Below are positions 16,424 to 25,828 of a stretch of DNA of 64,000 bases, in pieces; positions within the stretch are counted from its first letter, which is position 1; each line of letters opens with the position of its first letter. This DNA comes from Oligoflexia bacterium (GTDB taxonomy: Bacteria > Bdellovibrionota > UBA1018 > CAIPTA01). The position numbers and the translations under genes were made by a program. The stretch is from NCBI GenBank assembly GCA_023954355.1, contig JAMLID010000002.1, forward strand, positions 65,130-129,129. Direction: 5' to 3'. The notes under the pieces were generated by a model. It was not told the DNA's origin. It searched no databases and worked only from the letters and a program-made list of their open reading frames with translations.

Positions 16424-18376
16424 ATGAAGAAAAAGAACTTTAATATGCGACAGTTTCACAAAACCTTAGCTTTATGGTTTTTAATTATATTAGTAGCACT
16501 CAGCTTATTTAGAGTGGTCGAGCAAGGAAAAGATACCGCTTTAGATTTTGGCTATTCTGAATTTAGAAATGCCATTAGATCGGGCAATGTTGAAGAAGTA
16601 ACCCTTCAATCTGATAATAAAATTACGGGTAAATTTAAGACAGAAGTTCAGGGTAAAAAAGAATTTCGCGTAGATGGGTTTGCTAAAGACGATGACCTAA
16701 TTGCTTTATTAGAAACTAATAAAGTTAAATTTGCGAACAAGCCTGTTGAAAAAGCGCCATTCTGGCAGCAGGCGCTTCTTTCTTGGTTGCCTATACTCTT
16801 CTTAGTGGGAATTTTCTTTTTCTTCATACGCCAAATGCAAATTGGCGGTGGCAAAGCCATGAGCTTTGGAAAAAGCAAAGCACGCCTAATGAATGAGAGC
16901 AATAACCGAGTGACATTTAAAGATGTAGCTGGGGTTGACGAGGCCAAAGATGAATTAGAAGAAATCATCGAGTTTTTAAAAGACCCAAAAAAGTTTACTC
17001 GACTTGGTGGGCGTATCCCAAAAGGTGTTCTTTTGATGGGGCCTCCAGGTACTGGAAAAACTTTATTGGCAAAAGCCATTGCAGGTGAAGCAGGTGTGCC
17101 TTTCTTTTCTATCTCGGGCTCTGATTTCGTAGAGATGTTCGTAGGTGTGGGTGCTTCTCGCGTACGTGATCTTTTTGAACAAGGTAAAAAACAAGCACCA
17201 TGTATCATTTTTATCGATGAGATTGATGCCGTAGGTAGGCAAAGAGGAGCAGGCCTAGGTGGCGGTCATGATGAGCGTGAGCAAACCCTAAACCAGCTTT
17301 TAGTAGAAATGGATGGATTCGAAGGCAATGATGGAGTGATTCTTGTTGCTGCTACGAACAGACCTGATGTTCTTGATCCGGCCCTATTACGACCAGGTCG
17401 TTTTGATAGAAGAGTTGTTGTTGGTAAGCCTGATGTGAAGGGTAGAGAGCAGATTCTTGGTGTTCATGCTAGACGATCGCCTCTTGGACCAAATGTGAAC
17501 CTTTCAATCATTGCGAAGCAAACACCAGGATTTTCTGGCGCTGATCTAGAAAACCTCGTAAACGAAGCTGCGCTATTAGCTGCAAGGCAAAGTAAAAAGT
17601 ATTTAGAGATGAGCGACTTTGAGTTAGCAAAAGATAAAGTGCTTATGGGTGTTGAGCGTAAGAGTATGGTTATCAGCGATGATGAGAAGAAGAATACGGC
17701 TTATCACGAGTCTGGTCACACTATAGTGGGCTATTTGCTGCCTGGGGTAGATCCAATCCATAAGGTAACAATCATCCCTAGAGGCTTTGCTTTAGGAGTG
17801 ACACAAACTCTTCCTGATGAAGATAGGCTCTCTTATACAAAAGATCGTGCAGAAAATATGATTTCTTTTTTAATGGGCGGCCGAATTGCTGAAGAGCTTA
17901 TTTTTGGTCATAAGACCACTGGTGCTGGTAACGACATTGAAAGAGCTACAGATCTTGCTCGTAAAATGGTTTGTGAGTGGGGCATGAGCGATCGCCTAGG
18001 GCCAGTTACTTTTGGTAAAAAAGATGAAGCGGTTTTCTTAGGCAGAGAAATTCAATCATCAAGAGAGTTCTCTGAAGCTACAGCTCAGATGATCGATAAT
18101 GAAGTGCGAGAGATTGTAGAAAGAAATTATAGACGGGCGCGAGATATTTTGAGTTCAAATGTAGATATTCTCCACTCTATGTCTAAGGCTTTATTAGAGT
18201 ATGAAACATTAGACAAAGAAGAAATTGATCTTCTTATGAAGCGCGTGCAATTACCACCTAAGTCGTCTAAAAAACAAGATGGCGGAAGTGGTAGTAAGGA
18301 TGATGGTTCTGCTCCGGCGACAAATGAAGGTGAGGTTCCTGGCGGTGTAATCTCTGGTTCTCCTGCGCCAGTTTAG
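16424..18376 (+). CDS. ftsH: ATP-dependent zinc metalloprotease FtsH
   Basis: A 650-residue membrane AAA+ protease with two N-terminal transmembrane segments (about residues 14-28 and 112-132) around a periplasmic domain, a Walker A GPPGTGKT, Walker [10 protein letters not shown], the arginine-finger region RPGRFDRR and the zinc site HESGH. It degrades unstable membrane and cytoplasmic proteins, classically LpxC and other regulated targets. The C-terminal tail is Gly/Ser-rich and disordered ([10 protein letters not shown]). It heads the run ftsH-cdaA-cdaR-glmM-acpS. Length and motifs are normal. Confidence 0.97.
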   Translation: MKKKNFNMRQFHKTLALWFLIILVALSLFRVVEQGKDTALDFGYSEFRNAIRSGNVEEVTLQSDNKITGKFKTEVQGKKEFRVDGFAKDDDLIALLETNKVKFANKPVEKAPFWQQALLSWLPILFLVGIFFFFIRQMQIGGGKAMSFGKSKARLMNESNNRVTFKDVAGVDEAKDELEEIIEFLKDPKKFTRLGGRIPKGVLLMGPPGTGKTLLAKAIAGEAGVPFFSISGSDFVEMFVGVGASRVRDLFEQGKKQAPCIIFIDEIDAVGRQRGAGLGGGHDEREQTLNQLLVEMDGFEGNDGVILVAATNRPDVLDPALLRPGRFDRRVVVGKPDVKGREQILGVHARRSPLGPNVNLSIIAKQTPGFSGADLENLVNEAALLAARQSKKYLEMSDFELAKDKVLMGVERKSMVISDDEKKNTAYHESGHTIVGYLLPGVDPIHKVTIIPRGFALGVTQTLPDEDRLSYTKDRAENMISFLMGGRIAEELIFGHKTTGAGNDIERATDLARKMVCEWGMSDRLGPVTFGKKDEAVFLGREIQSSREFSEATAQMIDNEVREIVERNYRRARDILSSNVDILHSMSKALLEYETLDKEEIDLLMKRVQLPPKSSKKQDGGSGSKDDGSAPATNEGEVPGGVISGSPAPV

Positions 18377-18393
18377 CGAATAGAGGTCGATCG

Positions 18394-19209
18394 ATGAATT
18401 CACTACTATCGAATATCCTCTCAGGATTTCGGTTGCACGATATGGTAGATATCGTGCTGGTGGCTTTCGTCGTTTACAGAGCCTTTATGATTCTTAGAGG
18501 TACGCATGCGATTCAAATGGTAACGGGCCTCCTTTTTATGGGGGTCTTTTACTTTCTCTCTTCTTATTTTGAGTTATTTACCGTTCATTGGATTCTTCGC
18601 TACTTTTTTGATTACTTATTCATAATTGTCATTGTTTTATTTCAAGACGATTTACGTAGAGCGCTTGCTTATGTAGGTAAAAATCCCTTTATTTCAACAA
18701 AGGGTGAACAGCTTGATCGTATTGTTGTAGAAGAAGTTGCTAAAGCTGCGGCTCAAATGGCGAAAGATCGTATGGGGTCTTTGATCGTAATTGAAAGAGA
18801 GACTGGGTTAAAAAATTTCGTAGATACAGGGGCTATTTTAGATGCCTCAGTGCGGTCAGAACTTTTATATTCTATTTTTATTCCAAGCTCACCCATCCAT
18901 GATGGAGCTGTTATTATCCAAGATGGGAAAATAGCAGCAGCAGGTTGTTTTCTGCCGCTGACAAAGAATCCGAATGTAGATAAAGGATTCGGCACTCGTC
19001 ATAGAGCAGCTATTGGATTAACTGAAGATACCGATGCTGTAGTGATTCTTGTTTCTGAAGAGGCAGGGGCCGCTTATCTTGTTAAGGGTGGTAGAATTTC
19101 TTCTAAATTATCTGAAGAAGAATTAGCCAATAGCTTGTCAGTAATTCTAGAGTTAACTGATTTTGCAAAATCGGCTCCTATTAAGGCTAGTGGGCGAGGC
19201 ACAAGATGA
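18394..19209 (+). CDS. cdaA: Diadenylate cyclase CdaA (c-di-AMP synthase)
   Basis: A 271-residue protein with three N-terminal membrane segments (residues 15-80) and a DAC domain. The DGA motif is visible in HDGAVIIQDGKIAAAGC and the RHR motif in GTRHRAAIG, both needed to condense two ATP into cyclic di-AMP. The downstream neighbours are cdaR (overlapping by four bases) and glmM, the conserved cdaA-cdaR-glmM order known best from Firmicutes. There c-di-AMP controls potassium and osmotic balance and GlmM inhibits CdaA. No c-di-AMP phosphodiesterase is seen in this window. Confidence 0.95.
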   Translation: MNSLLSNILSGFRLHDMVDIVLVAFVVYRAFMILRGTHAIQMVTGLLFMGVFYFLSSYFELFTVHWILRYFFDYLFIIVIVLFQDDLRRALAYVGKNPFISTKGEQLDRIVVEEVAKAAAQMAKDRMGSLIVIERETGLKNFVDTGAILDASVRSELLYSIFIPSSPIHDGAVIIQDGKIAAAGCFLPLTKNPNVDKGFGTRHRAAIGLTEDTDAVVILVSEEAGAAYLVKGGRISSKLSEEELANSLSVILELTDFAKSAPIKASGRGTR

Positions 19210-20102
19210 ATATTCTTTTTCACAATTTGGGTTGGAAAATTTTATCCTTCGTTGTTGCTTTCGTAATCTGGTTTATCGTGATGAGTTCAAATGCCATTGA
19301 AATGACAAAAGAAGTTAATCTAGAGCTTGCTCTACCGAATGAGCTTGTGGTCTCTAATGAGATTCCTAAAATTGTGAGTTTTCGACTTTCTGGATCGAAG
19401 TTTTTTTTGAGAACAGTTGCAAACTCTTTGGATAATTTAAAAATTGATTTAACAAACGCAAAGGCAGGCCCTACTTATTATCGAATTGAAAAAGACAGCT
19501 TACATTTACCAATTGGAGTAAAGGTTTTATCGATTTCTCCTAGTACAATTAATCCTGTTTTATCGCCAGTCGATAGAAGATCTGTTCCCGTTGATGTCAT
19601 TACGAGAAATAGCGTTCCAAATGGATATCGAGTGGTAAAGATTCAAGCTACTCCTAAAAATGTTCGTATTAAAGGGCCTAAAAACGTAGTGGAGAAAATC
19701 TCTGTAATCAAATCTCAAGCCATCGATTTAACAGATATTCCTGCAAGTTTAAAATGGGATATTCCTTTAGCAACTGGTCATCCCAATATTGTATTTGATG
19801 AAGAGACAGAACCAAAAATTTCTATTGAAGTTGAACCTACGGGATCAAACTTTAGAGTCGCTGGTGTGCCCTTGCAAATCAATAGCTCGCGCTCCTTTAC
19901 AGTGAATCCAGATAAAGTCGCTCTTTATGTAAATTGTCCGCCAAATTTAATTCGTACGCTGACACCAGATAAAGTGAAGGCTTATGTTGATATGCCAGAG
20001 ACAAAGGCCGGAGTCTATGTTCGTGAAGTAAAGGTAGAGCTGCCTAAGGGTGTAAAACTTGTTAGAACTGTGCCTGATCGAGTACAAGTAAAGTTGGAAT
20101 AG
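19206..20102 (+). CDS. cdaR: YbbR-domain regulator CdaR
   Basis: The 298-residue protein starts with one membrane anchor (ILSFVVAFVIWFIVMSS) followed by extracytoplasmic YbbR repeats; repeated units show the pattern VxVxTRNSVPNGYRVVKI and the late VKVELPKGVKLVRTVPDRVQVKL. In other bacteria CdaR binds and modulates CdaA. Its ATG overlaps the cdaA stop, and glmM follows after five bases, so the three are coupled. The assignment rests on repeat pattern and gene order together. Confidence 0.88.
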   Translation: MNILFHNLGWKILSFVVAFVIWFIVMSSNAIEMTKEVNLELALPNELVVSNEIPKIVSFRLSGSKFFLRTVANSLDNLKIDLTNAKAGPTYYRIEKDSLHLPIGVKVLSISPSTINPVLSPVDRRSVPVDVITRNSVPNGYRVVKIQATPKNVRIKGPKNVVEKISVIKSQAIDLTDIPASLKWDIPLATGHPNIVFDEETEPKISIEVEPTGSNFRVAGVPLQINSSRSFTVNPDKVALYVNCPPNLIRTLTPDKVKAYVDMPETKAGVYVREVKVELPKGVKLVRTVPDRVQVKLE

Positions 20103-20107
20103 TAAAG

Positions 20108-21502
20108 ATGAAGAAGCGTAAATTATTTGGAACAGATGGAATTCGAGGACTTGCGAATAAGTTTCCTATGAATACTGAAGTGGCTATGCACGTGGGTGCA
20201 GCTACAGCAAAAGTTTTATTCAAACGTGCTGGCGGCCATAAAAGAACAGACTACCCCAAGCCAAGAATTATTATCGGTAAAGACACAAGACTTAGTTGTT
20301 ATATGCTAGAGCAAGCACTTACTAGTGGTATTTGCTCTATGGGAGCAGATGTTCTTTTAACTGGTCCAATACCAACCCCGGCGGTTGCATTTTTAGTTAA
20401 AGATATGCGTGCTGATGCAGGCATCATGGTGAGCGCTTCTCACAACCAATACCAAGATAATGGGATTAAGATTTTTGACCATGAGGGGTTTAAGCTTCCT
20501 GATGCTTTAGAAGAAGAAATTGAAGAAATGGTTTGGAAAGCCTTAGAGGGGCATTTGGATGACGAGAACTTACCTAAGAACGATAAAATAGGTCGCACAG
20601 TGAGAATCGATGATGCTCCTGGGCGTTATATCGTTGGCCTTAAAAATAGTTTACCCAGTGGGTTTCACCTGCAAGATATCCCTCTAGTTTTAGACTGTGC
20701 AAATGGGGCAGCATATAAAGTTGCTCCTACGGTTTTTCGCGAATTAGGGGCAAAAGTTTTTCTCAAAGGTAGCGAGCCAAATGGTACAAATATTAATTTG
20801 GGTGTAGGGGCTCTTTACCCAGAAGTGGCTGCGGGAGCTGTAGTAGAGTTTAGTGCGAAAATTGGAATTTCTTTAGACGGGGATTCAGACCGAGTGATTC
20901 TTTCTGATGAAAATGGCGAAGTTGTCAATGGTGACCAAGTTATTGGAATCTGTGCTGCTGAACTAAAACGATTAGGAAAATTAAAAGGCAATACCGTAGT
21001 TACAACACCTATGTCTAATTTGGGGCTAGAGCAGTTTTTAGAAAGCCAAGGAATCAACCTTACTCGTGCTGGGGTGGGGGATCGCTATGTTTTAGAAGAA
21101 ATGAGAACCAATGGATATTCTTTTGGTGGAGAACAAAGCGGACATATTATTTTTGGTGACTATAGTTCTACTGGTGACGGTATTTTAGCTGCACTAAAAG
21201 TAATCGAAATTATGACAAAAACAGGACGAGCACTTTCTGAGCTTAAAAAGCAGGTTACAATGTTTCCCCAAGTGCGAGAAGATGTTCGCATCGTAGAGAG
21301 AAAAGAAATTAAAGATTTACCGGAAGTGAAAAAATTAATTGAAGAAACAGAAAAAGAGCTAAAGGGCAAAGGGCGAATTTTTGTTCGTTATTCTGGTACT
21401 GAACCTCTAGTAAGAGTGATGATAGAAGGTCCAGACGTTAAAGTGATCCGAGCTATGGCGAAAAAAATCGGCGCTGCTTTTTCTAAAGCTATAGGTGAGT
21501 GA
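20108..21502 (+). CDS. glmM: Phosphoglucosamine mutase GlmM
   Basis: A full-length 464-residue alpha-D-phosphohexomutase: GTDGIRGLANK at the N-terminus, the phosphoserine loop SASHN in MVSASHNQYQDNG, the Mg-binding DGDSDR and the sugar-binding GGEQSGH and RYSGTEPLVRV. It converts glucosamine-6-phosphate to glucosamine-1-phosphate for UDP-GlcNAc, and so feeds peptidoglycan and LPS. In Firmicutes it also inhibits CdaA; the conserved neighbourhood suggests the same link here. acpS begins within its stop codon. Confidence 0.97.
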   Translation: MKKRKLFGTDGIRGLANKFPMNTEVAMHVGAATAKVLFKRAGGHKRTDYPKPRIIIGKDTRLSCYMLEQALTSGICSMGADVLLTGPIPTPAVAFLVKDMRADAGIMVSASHNQYQDNGIKIFDHEGFKLPDALEEEIEEMVWKALEGHLDDENLPKNDKIGRTVRIDDAPGRYIVGLKNSLPSGFHLQDIPLVLDCANGAAYKVAPTVFRELGAKVFLKGSEPNGTNINLGVGALYPEVAAGAVVEFSAKIGISLDGDSDRVILSDENGEVVNGDQVIGICAAELKRLGKLKGNTVVTTPMSNLGLEQFLESQGINLTRAGVGDRYVLEEMRTNGYSFGGEQSGHIIFGDYSSTGDGILAALKVIEIMTKTGRALSELKKQVTMFPQVREDVRIVERKEIKDLPEVKKLIEETEKELKGKGRIFVRYSGTEPLVRVMIEGPDVKVIRAMAKKIGAAFSKAIGE

Positions 21503-21882
21503 TGAATCCCTTAGGTCACGGGATAGATTTAGTACAAATATCTCGGATAAAACAAATTTTACAAAAAGATGGTACTCAGTTTGTTGATCGTGTTTTTTCT
21601 GAACAAGAACAAAAATATTGTAATCGATTTCAAGACCCTTATCCGCATTACGCGGCTCGTTTTGCGGCGAAAGAAGCCTATGGGAAAGCATTGGGGCTTG
21701 GTTTAGGTAAATCTGGTGATTTAGTTGAAGTAGAAGTTGAGCTTAATGATTTGGGTGCTCCCAGTCTTGTTTTAAAAGGGAGAGCGGCTGATATTGCTCA
21801 GCAAAAAAAGATAAAAAAAATTTTACTCTCACTGAGTCATGACGCTGATATGGCTATTGCATCGGTAATTTTATATTCTTAA
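21502..21882 (+). CDS. acpS: Holo-[acyl-carrier-protein] synthase
   Basis: A protein of about 126 residues with HGIDLVQISRI at the N-terminus (the Mg-binding Asp) and FAAKEAYGKALG in the middle, the two hallmarks of AcpS. It attaches 4'-phosphopantetheine from CoA to acyl carrier protein. ATG 21502 shares its A with the glmM stop (TGATG) and has AGGTGAG just before it; a GTG one codon earlier is also in frame. The position after glmM and before the NAD(P)HX repair gene is common in bacterial genomes. Confidence 0.95.
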   Translation: MNPLGHGIDLVQISRIKQILQKDGTQFVDRVFSEQEQKYCNRFQDPYPHYAARFAAKEAYGKALGLGLGKSGDLVEVEVELNDLGAPSLVLKGRAADIAQQKKIKKILLSLSHDADMAIASVILYS

Positions 21883-21888
21883 AAGTCT

Positions 21889-21917
21889 TTGATAGCATGA
21901 CGAGGCAATTTTACAGT
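21889..21917 (+). promoter_or_regulatory. Possible promoter for the NAD(P)HX repair gene
   Basis: TTGATA, a 17-base spacer and TACAGT lie about 65 bases upstream of the next start codon. The -10 box is imperfect (4 of 6), and read-through from acpS is equally possible because I see no terminator between. Confidence 0.35.
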
Positions 21918-21981
21918 AAAAATGGCATTCGATAGAACTCCCTGATACCCTGTTATGGTCTATGTATATTCAGGAGAATTC

Positions 21982-23544
21982 ATGCGAGTCGTAACAGCAA
22001 AAGAAATGCGCGATATAGATGATTTAGCGCAAGAGAAATTTAAGATTCCTTCTATAGTTTTGATGGAAAACGCGGGACTCAAAGCTGCTGAAATCGTTGC
22101 AAGCAAATATTCTGAATTGGGTTTTTTATCTGAGATTCTTGTATTTGCCGGGAAAGGTAAAAACGGTGGTGACGCTCTAGTGGTGGCTAGGCAGCTAGTT
22201 GCTATGGGAAAAAAAGTTCGGTTATTTTTATTGCATAGCTTTGATGCCTATAAGGGAGAGTCAAAGCAAAATTTAGAAATTTTATTAGAGCAAAAAATTC
22301 GCCCTATTGTTTTAGATAACGTTAGCCCCTTAGAAGAATACTTTAATTCAGCAAATGGCCCATTTCTTTGTGTAGATGGCTTATTAGGTATTGGGTTCAA
22401 GGGTCCTCTTGCAGGACTATTCGCCGATGTAGTCGATCTATTAAATGCAAAATCAGATTATATGATTGCTCTTGATATACCAACGGGTGTTGATGCAACA
22501 ACGGGACAAGTGGTAGGCCAAGCTATTTATGCAGACCTAACCATAGCCTTTGGGTTTTCAAAGTTAGGTCACTTTGTTGCACCAGGAGCTATCAATCGAG
22601 GTGAATTAACAGTCGTTGATATCTCTTTGCCTACAATTTTTCGCTCTGATGGATATATTCATGCATTGTCGAAAGACACTGTTGCCCCTCTTTTAAAGAG
22701 AAGAGATCGCTACGGACATAAAAACTCATTTGGACATACCTTGCTTTTTGGTGGATCAAGAGGAAAGCTCGGTGCCATCAGTATGGCGGCAAGTGCCTGC
22801 CTTAGAGTAGGTACTGGTTTGGTTACAGTGGTTACTTGGCAAGAGGTCTATGAGCAGTTGTCTGCAAAACTGGCAGATGAAATTATGTGCTTGCCTCTAG
22901 AGGTTGAAGAAGCCAAATATGATCAATATAAAGATTTAGTTCATTATTATTCATCAGTCGTTATTGGCCCAGGTATGGGAACAGACGAAAGAGCAGAAAA
23001 ACTTCTTTGTGACTTTATTGATTTCTATAAAGGAACTCTATTGATTGATGCTGATGGGATTTCTATGCTTGCTAAGCCCAATGTAAAAGAGAGGCTTTTC
23101 AAGCGAAAAGAAGTAACGATCTTAACGCCTCATCCAGGAGAGCTTTCTAGACTGCTTGCTGTTCCAAAAAGTGAAGTGGTTTCTTCTCCTAGAGAAATGG
23201 TTGAGAGAGCCTCTGAAGAGGCAAATGCTATTGTTGTTTTAAAGGGAGCTACTTCATTTATTTGTGCTGGTGATGGTCATATTTATTTAAATCATTATCC
23301 CAATGATGGCATGGCAACAGCAGGTTCTGGAGATGTGCTCGCTGGGATGATTGGTGGTCTTGCTGGGCAAAGCAATATCAATCCAAAAGATGCGGTGTGT
23401 TTGGGGGTCTATATGCACTCGCTTGCTGGTGATAAGGCAGCACAAAAGCTTGGACATCGCTCTATGGCAGCTTCTGATTTAATCTCTCACCTTGGAGAGT
23501 CTTTTTTAGAATTGCGTAAGCATAGAGAGTTTTTGCTCAGCTAG
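21982..23544 (+). CDS. nnr: Bifunctional NAD(P)H-hydrate epimerase / ADP-dependent NAD(P)H-hydrate dehydratase
   Basis: About 520 residues. The N-terminal half is the YjeF_N epimerase (RVVTAKEMRDID, VLMENAG, GKGKNGGDALVVARQL, LDIPTGVDATTG). The C-terminal half is the dehydratase of the ribokinase-like fold (GHKNSFGHTLLFGGS, VIGPGMGTD, LTPHPGELSRLL, GMATAGSGDVLAGMIGG). Together they repair hydrated NADH and NADPH. I start at ATG 21982, which has AGGAG just upstream, rather than the frame start at 21955. tsaE follows after six bases, a frequent pairing. Confidence 0.95.
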   Translation: MRVVTAKEMRDIDDLAQEKFKIPSIVLMENAGLKAAEIVASKYSELGFLSEILVFAGKGKNGGDALVVARQLVAMGKKVRLFLLHSFDAYKGESKQNLEILLEQKIRPIVLDNVSPLEEYFNSANGPFLCVDGLLGIGFKGPLAGLFADVVDLLNAKSDYMIALDIPTGVDATTGQVVGQAIYADLTIAFGFSKLGHFVAPGAINRGELTVVDISLPTIFRSDGYIHALSKDTVAPLLKRRDRYGHKNSFGHTLLFGGSRGKLGAISMAASACLRVGTGLVTVVTWQEVYEQLSAKLADEIMCLPLEVEEAKYDQYKDLVHYYSSVVIGPGMGTDERAEKLLCDFIDFYKGTLLIDADGISMLAKPNVKERLFKRKEVTILTPHPGELSRLLAVPKSEVVSSPREMVERASEEANAIVVLKGATSFICAGDGHIYLNHYPNDGMATAGSGDVLAGMIGGLAGQSNINPKDAVCLGVYMHSLAGDKAAQKLGHRSMAASDLISHLGESFLELRKHREFLLS

Positions 23545-23550
23545 TGGTCT

Positions 23551-23970
23551 ATGAAACTAGTTAATGCCAAAGAGACAGAAAATTTTGGGCAAGAATTTGC
23601 GCAAAATTTAAAACCCGGCGATATTGTAAAAATTACAGGGATTCTTGGGGCAGGAAAAACCACTTTTGTTAGAGGAGTGGTAGAAGCCCTAGGAGGACAA
23701 GCCGATGAGGTACACAGCCCTACTTTTTCTATAGTGCATGAGTATGGTATTGAGGGTGGGGCAATAATCCACTGTGATTTTTATAGGTTACCGGATAATT
23801 CCGATTTGGAGGAATTTGGTGGACTAGAGTTTTTCGAAGAAGAAAAAATCTACCTTATTGAGTGGCCAGAAAAAATTAGACTATTTAAGTCTGTTTTTCA
23901 AAGACGCTTGATTGACGTGCATTTCGAGATAGTCGAAGATTTTCGTATGGTAAAAATTACCTGGCCGTAG
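23551..23970 (+). CDS. tsaE: tRNA threonylcarbamoyladenosine ATPase TsaE
   Basis: A 139-residue P-loop protein with Walker A GILGAGKTTF, then SPTFSIVHEY and HCDFYRL, and a late LIEWPEKI, the usual TsaE order. It powers the TsaB-TsaD-TsaE step that makes t6A37 in ANN-decoding tRNAs. The window also encodes MtaB, which methylthiolates t6A. It lies directly after the nnr gene and probably shares its mRNA. Confidence 0.94.
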   Translation: MKLVNAKETENFGQEFAQNLKPGDIVKITGILGAGKTTFVRGVVEALGGQADEVHSPTFSIVHEYGIEGGAIIHCDFYRLPDNSDLEEFGGLEFFEEEKIYLIEWPEKIRLFKSVFQRRLIDVHFEIVEDFRMVKITWP

Positions 23971-24150
23971 ATATTTCCTACTTTTCTGCTTTTATTTGTT
24001 GACTTTAATGATTGAGTGCGAGAAAACATTCATATGATGCGTGGCATCAGTGTGTAAACTAAACGACCCTATTAGTTGATGCACTCTCTACGCTTATGGT
24101 AAAAATTGAATTGCAACAGGAAGGGCATAAAAGCCTAGGGGGTAAAAAAT

Positions 24151-24672
24151 ATGAGACTAACATCAAAAGGAAGATACGCTGTTCGGGCCATACTAGATTT
24201 AACATTCAATTCGAATGGGAAGCCTGTTCGTCTTCAAGAGATCAGCGAAAGACAAAAGATTTCTCTTCACTATTTAGAGCAACTTTTTCGTAGACTAAGA
24301 AAAGGCAATGTTGTGAAGAGTGTTCGCGGTCCTGGCGGTGGATATCTCTTGTCGCGATCAATGGATGATATCGCAGTAAAAGACGTGCTTTTATCAGTAG
24401 GGGAAAATATTAACCCTGCTAGGGATATCGTTGGTCCTGCAGACATGAAAGAATCTACAATTGAGTTTGTGTTGACGAAGTCTTACTTCGAAAACCTTGC
24501 TACCTTGATGCAAGAATATCTTGCAACCACAACCTTAGGAGATCTTATCCGTAAGGCGAAAGGCGAAGGTAGAACAACTACTCAACAAAACATTGGGGCT
24601 GATACAATCGAAGCAGATGCTATCGGTATCCAACAGAATGTAAATAGAAACCTTGAGACAGATCTATCTTGA
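24151..24672 (+). CDS. Rrf2 family transcription regulator lacking cluster cysteines
   Basis: The 173-residue protein opens MRLTSKGRYAVRAILDL and has the winged helix with ISLHYLEQLFRRLRKGNVVKSVRGPGGGYLLSR, the Rrf2/IscR DNA-binding signature. IscR carries three cysteines in the middle for a [2Fe-2S] cluster; this protein has no cysteine at all, so it cannot be a classic cluster sensor. It overlaps the start of a cysteine desulfurase gene, which it may control, as CymR- or IscR-type proteins control cysteine and cluster genes. AGGGGG occurs before the ATG. The C-terminal Thr/Gln/Asn-rich tail is probably flexible. Confidence 0.9.
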   Translation: MRLTSKGRYAVRAILDLTFNSNGKPVRLQEISERQKISLHYLEQLFRRLRKGNVVKSVRGPGGGYLLSRSMDDIAVKDVLLSVGENINPARDIVGPADMKESTIEFVLTKSYFENLATLMQEYLATTTLGDLIRKAKGEGRTTTQQNIGADTIEADAIGIQQNVNRNLETDLS

Positions 24673-25828
24673 TCATAACTCAACAACGCAAATGGGGCAG
24701 GCAGCTAAGGCTGGCCTGCTTCGTTGCGTTTTAGATGAGCCGTTAGGTTTTGCCAATCCATCTAGTATTCATTTCGCGGGCCGTAGAACAAGAGAGCTCG
24801 TTGAGCAAGCAAGAGATAAAATAGCCCAAGAAATTCAGTTAGAGGATCCAGAAGAAATTGTCTTCACTTCCGGTGCGACCGAATCAATAAATACAACATT
24901 AAAAGGTTTTACCTCTTATTATCGAGAGCATGAAGTTTGCGTGATTTCATCTCTCACTGAGCATGAAGCTACATTAGCCACCTTAGGTTATTTAAGTGAG
25001 AATGGGGCTACCGTAGTCTACTTGCCGGTAGATAAGAGTGGTCAAATTAATTTAAGCGACTTAAAGATTGCCATTGAAAAGAATGCAGCCAAGAAAACCC
25101 TTGTTTCGCTTATGATTGCTAATAATGAAACTGGAGTGGTTCATTCATATAAAGAGATAGCTAAAATATGTAGGGAGGCTAAAGTTTTTCTGCATTTTGA
25201 TGGTGCCCAAGCCTTAGGGAAAATAGAAAATTTTGCTTGGGATTTTTCTTATGATTTTTTAAGTCTATCTGCTCACAAAGTAGGAGCAGCAAAAGGGGTA
25301 GGTGCCTTGATCGTAAAAAAAGGCGCTCCCATTCACGCCTTTTTTCATGGAGGCTCTCAAGAAAAGAAAAAGCGTGCAGGAACGCTTAATGTAGCTGGTA
25401 TTATAAGTTTTGGTGAGGCCATGAAAGACCTGCAAACCTGGGATTTTCAAAAAATGAAAAGACTAAGAGATTCTTTCGAAGAAAAAGTATTGTCTGAGAT
25501 TGAGGGGGTATCTATTCAGTCAAAAGATGCTTTGCGTTTAGTGAATACATCAAACTTAGTTTTCGAGGGAGTACGAGGCGAGTCTTTGCTTATGGCGCTA
25601 GATTTAGAGGGTTTTGCTGTGTCTAGCGGAAGTGCGTGTCATTCAGGTTCTATTCAGCCTTCTCATGTTTTATTGGCCATGGGCTTTGATAAGCCTGCTG
25701 CTTCATCTGCACTTAGAGTATCTCTTGGGGTATCAAATACCGAAGAAGAGTTGTTATTATTTGTTGCTGCTTTAAAAAAACAAGTACAAAGAATACCTAC
25801 ATTTTCTAAGAGTTTGCTGGCTAAATAA
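24653..25828 (+). CDS. Cysteine desulfurase (second copy, NifS/IscS family)
   Basis: A 391-residue PLP enzyme with LDHNSTTQMG, FTSGATESIN, HFDGAQALGK, SAHKVGAAKG (PLP lysine) and SSGSACHSG with the catalytic cysteine. It starts at TTG 24653, inside the 3' end of the rrf2 gene, so translation is coupled. It differs from the IscS copy at 15 kb in the loop around the cysteine and in length, which suggests a separate role, perhaps supplying sulfur for tRNA thiolation (mnmA lies about 1.4 kb on) or a regulated cluster pathway. It converges on the DUF1513-type gene with an eight-base overlap. Confidence 0.92.
   Translation: MRQIYLDHNSTTQMGQAAKAGLLRCVLDEPLGFANPSSIHFAGRRTRELVEQARDKIAQEIQLEDPEEIVFTSGATESINTTLKGFTSYYREHEVCVISSLTEHEATLATLGYLSENGATVVYLPVDKSGQINLSDLKIAIEKNAAKKTLVSLMIANNETGVVHSYKEIAKICREAKVFLHFDGAQALGKIENFAWDFSYDFLSLSAHKVGAAKGVGALIVKKGAPIHAFFHGGSQEKKKRAGTLNVAGIISFGEAMKDLQTWDFQKMKRLRDSFEEKVLSEIEGVSIQSKDALRLVNTSNLVFEGVRGESLLMALDLEGFAVSSGSACHSGSIQPSHVLLAMGFDKPAASSALRVSLGVSNTEEELLLFVAALKKQVQRIPTFSKSLLAK

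Noticed and set aside
16648..17208. 186-codon frame on the minus strand inside ftsH
   Set aside because: Antisense shadow of a strongly conserved gene.
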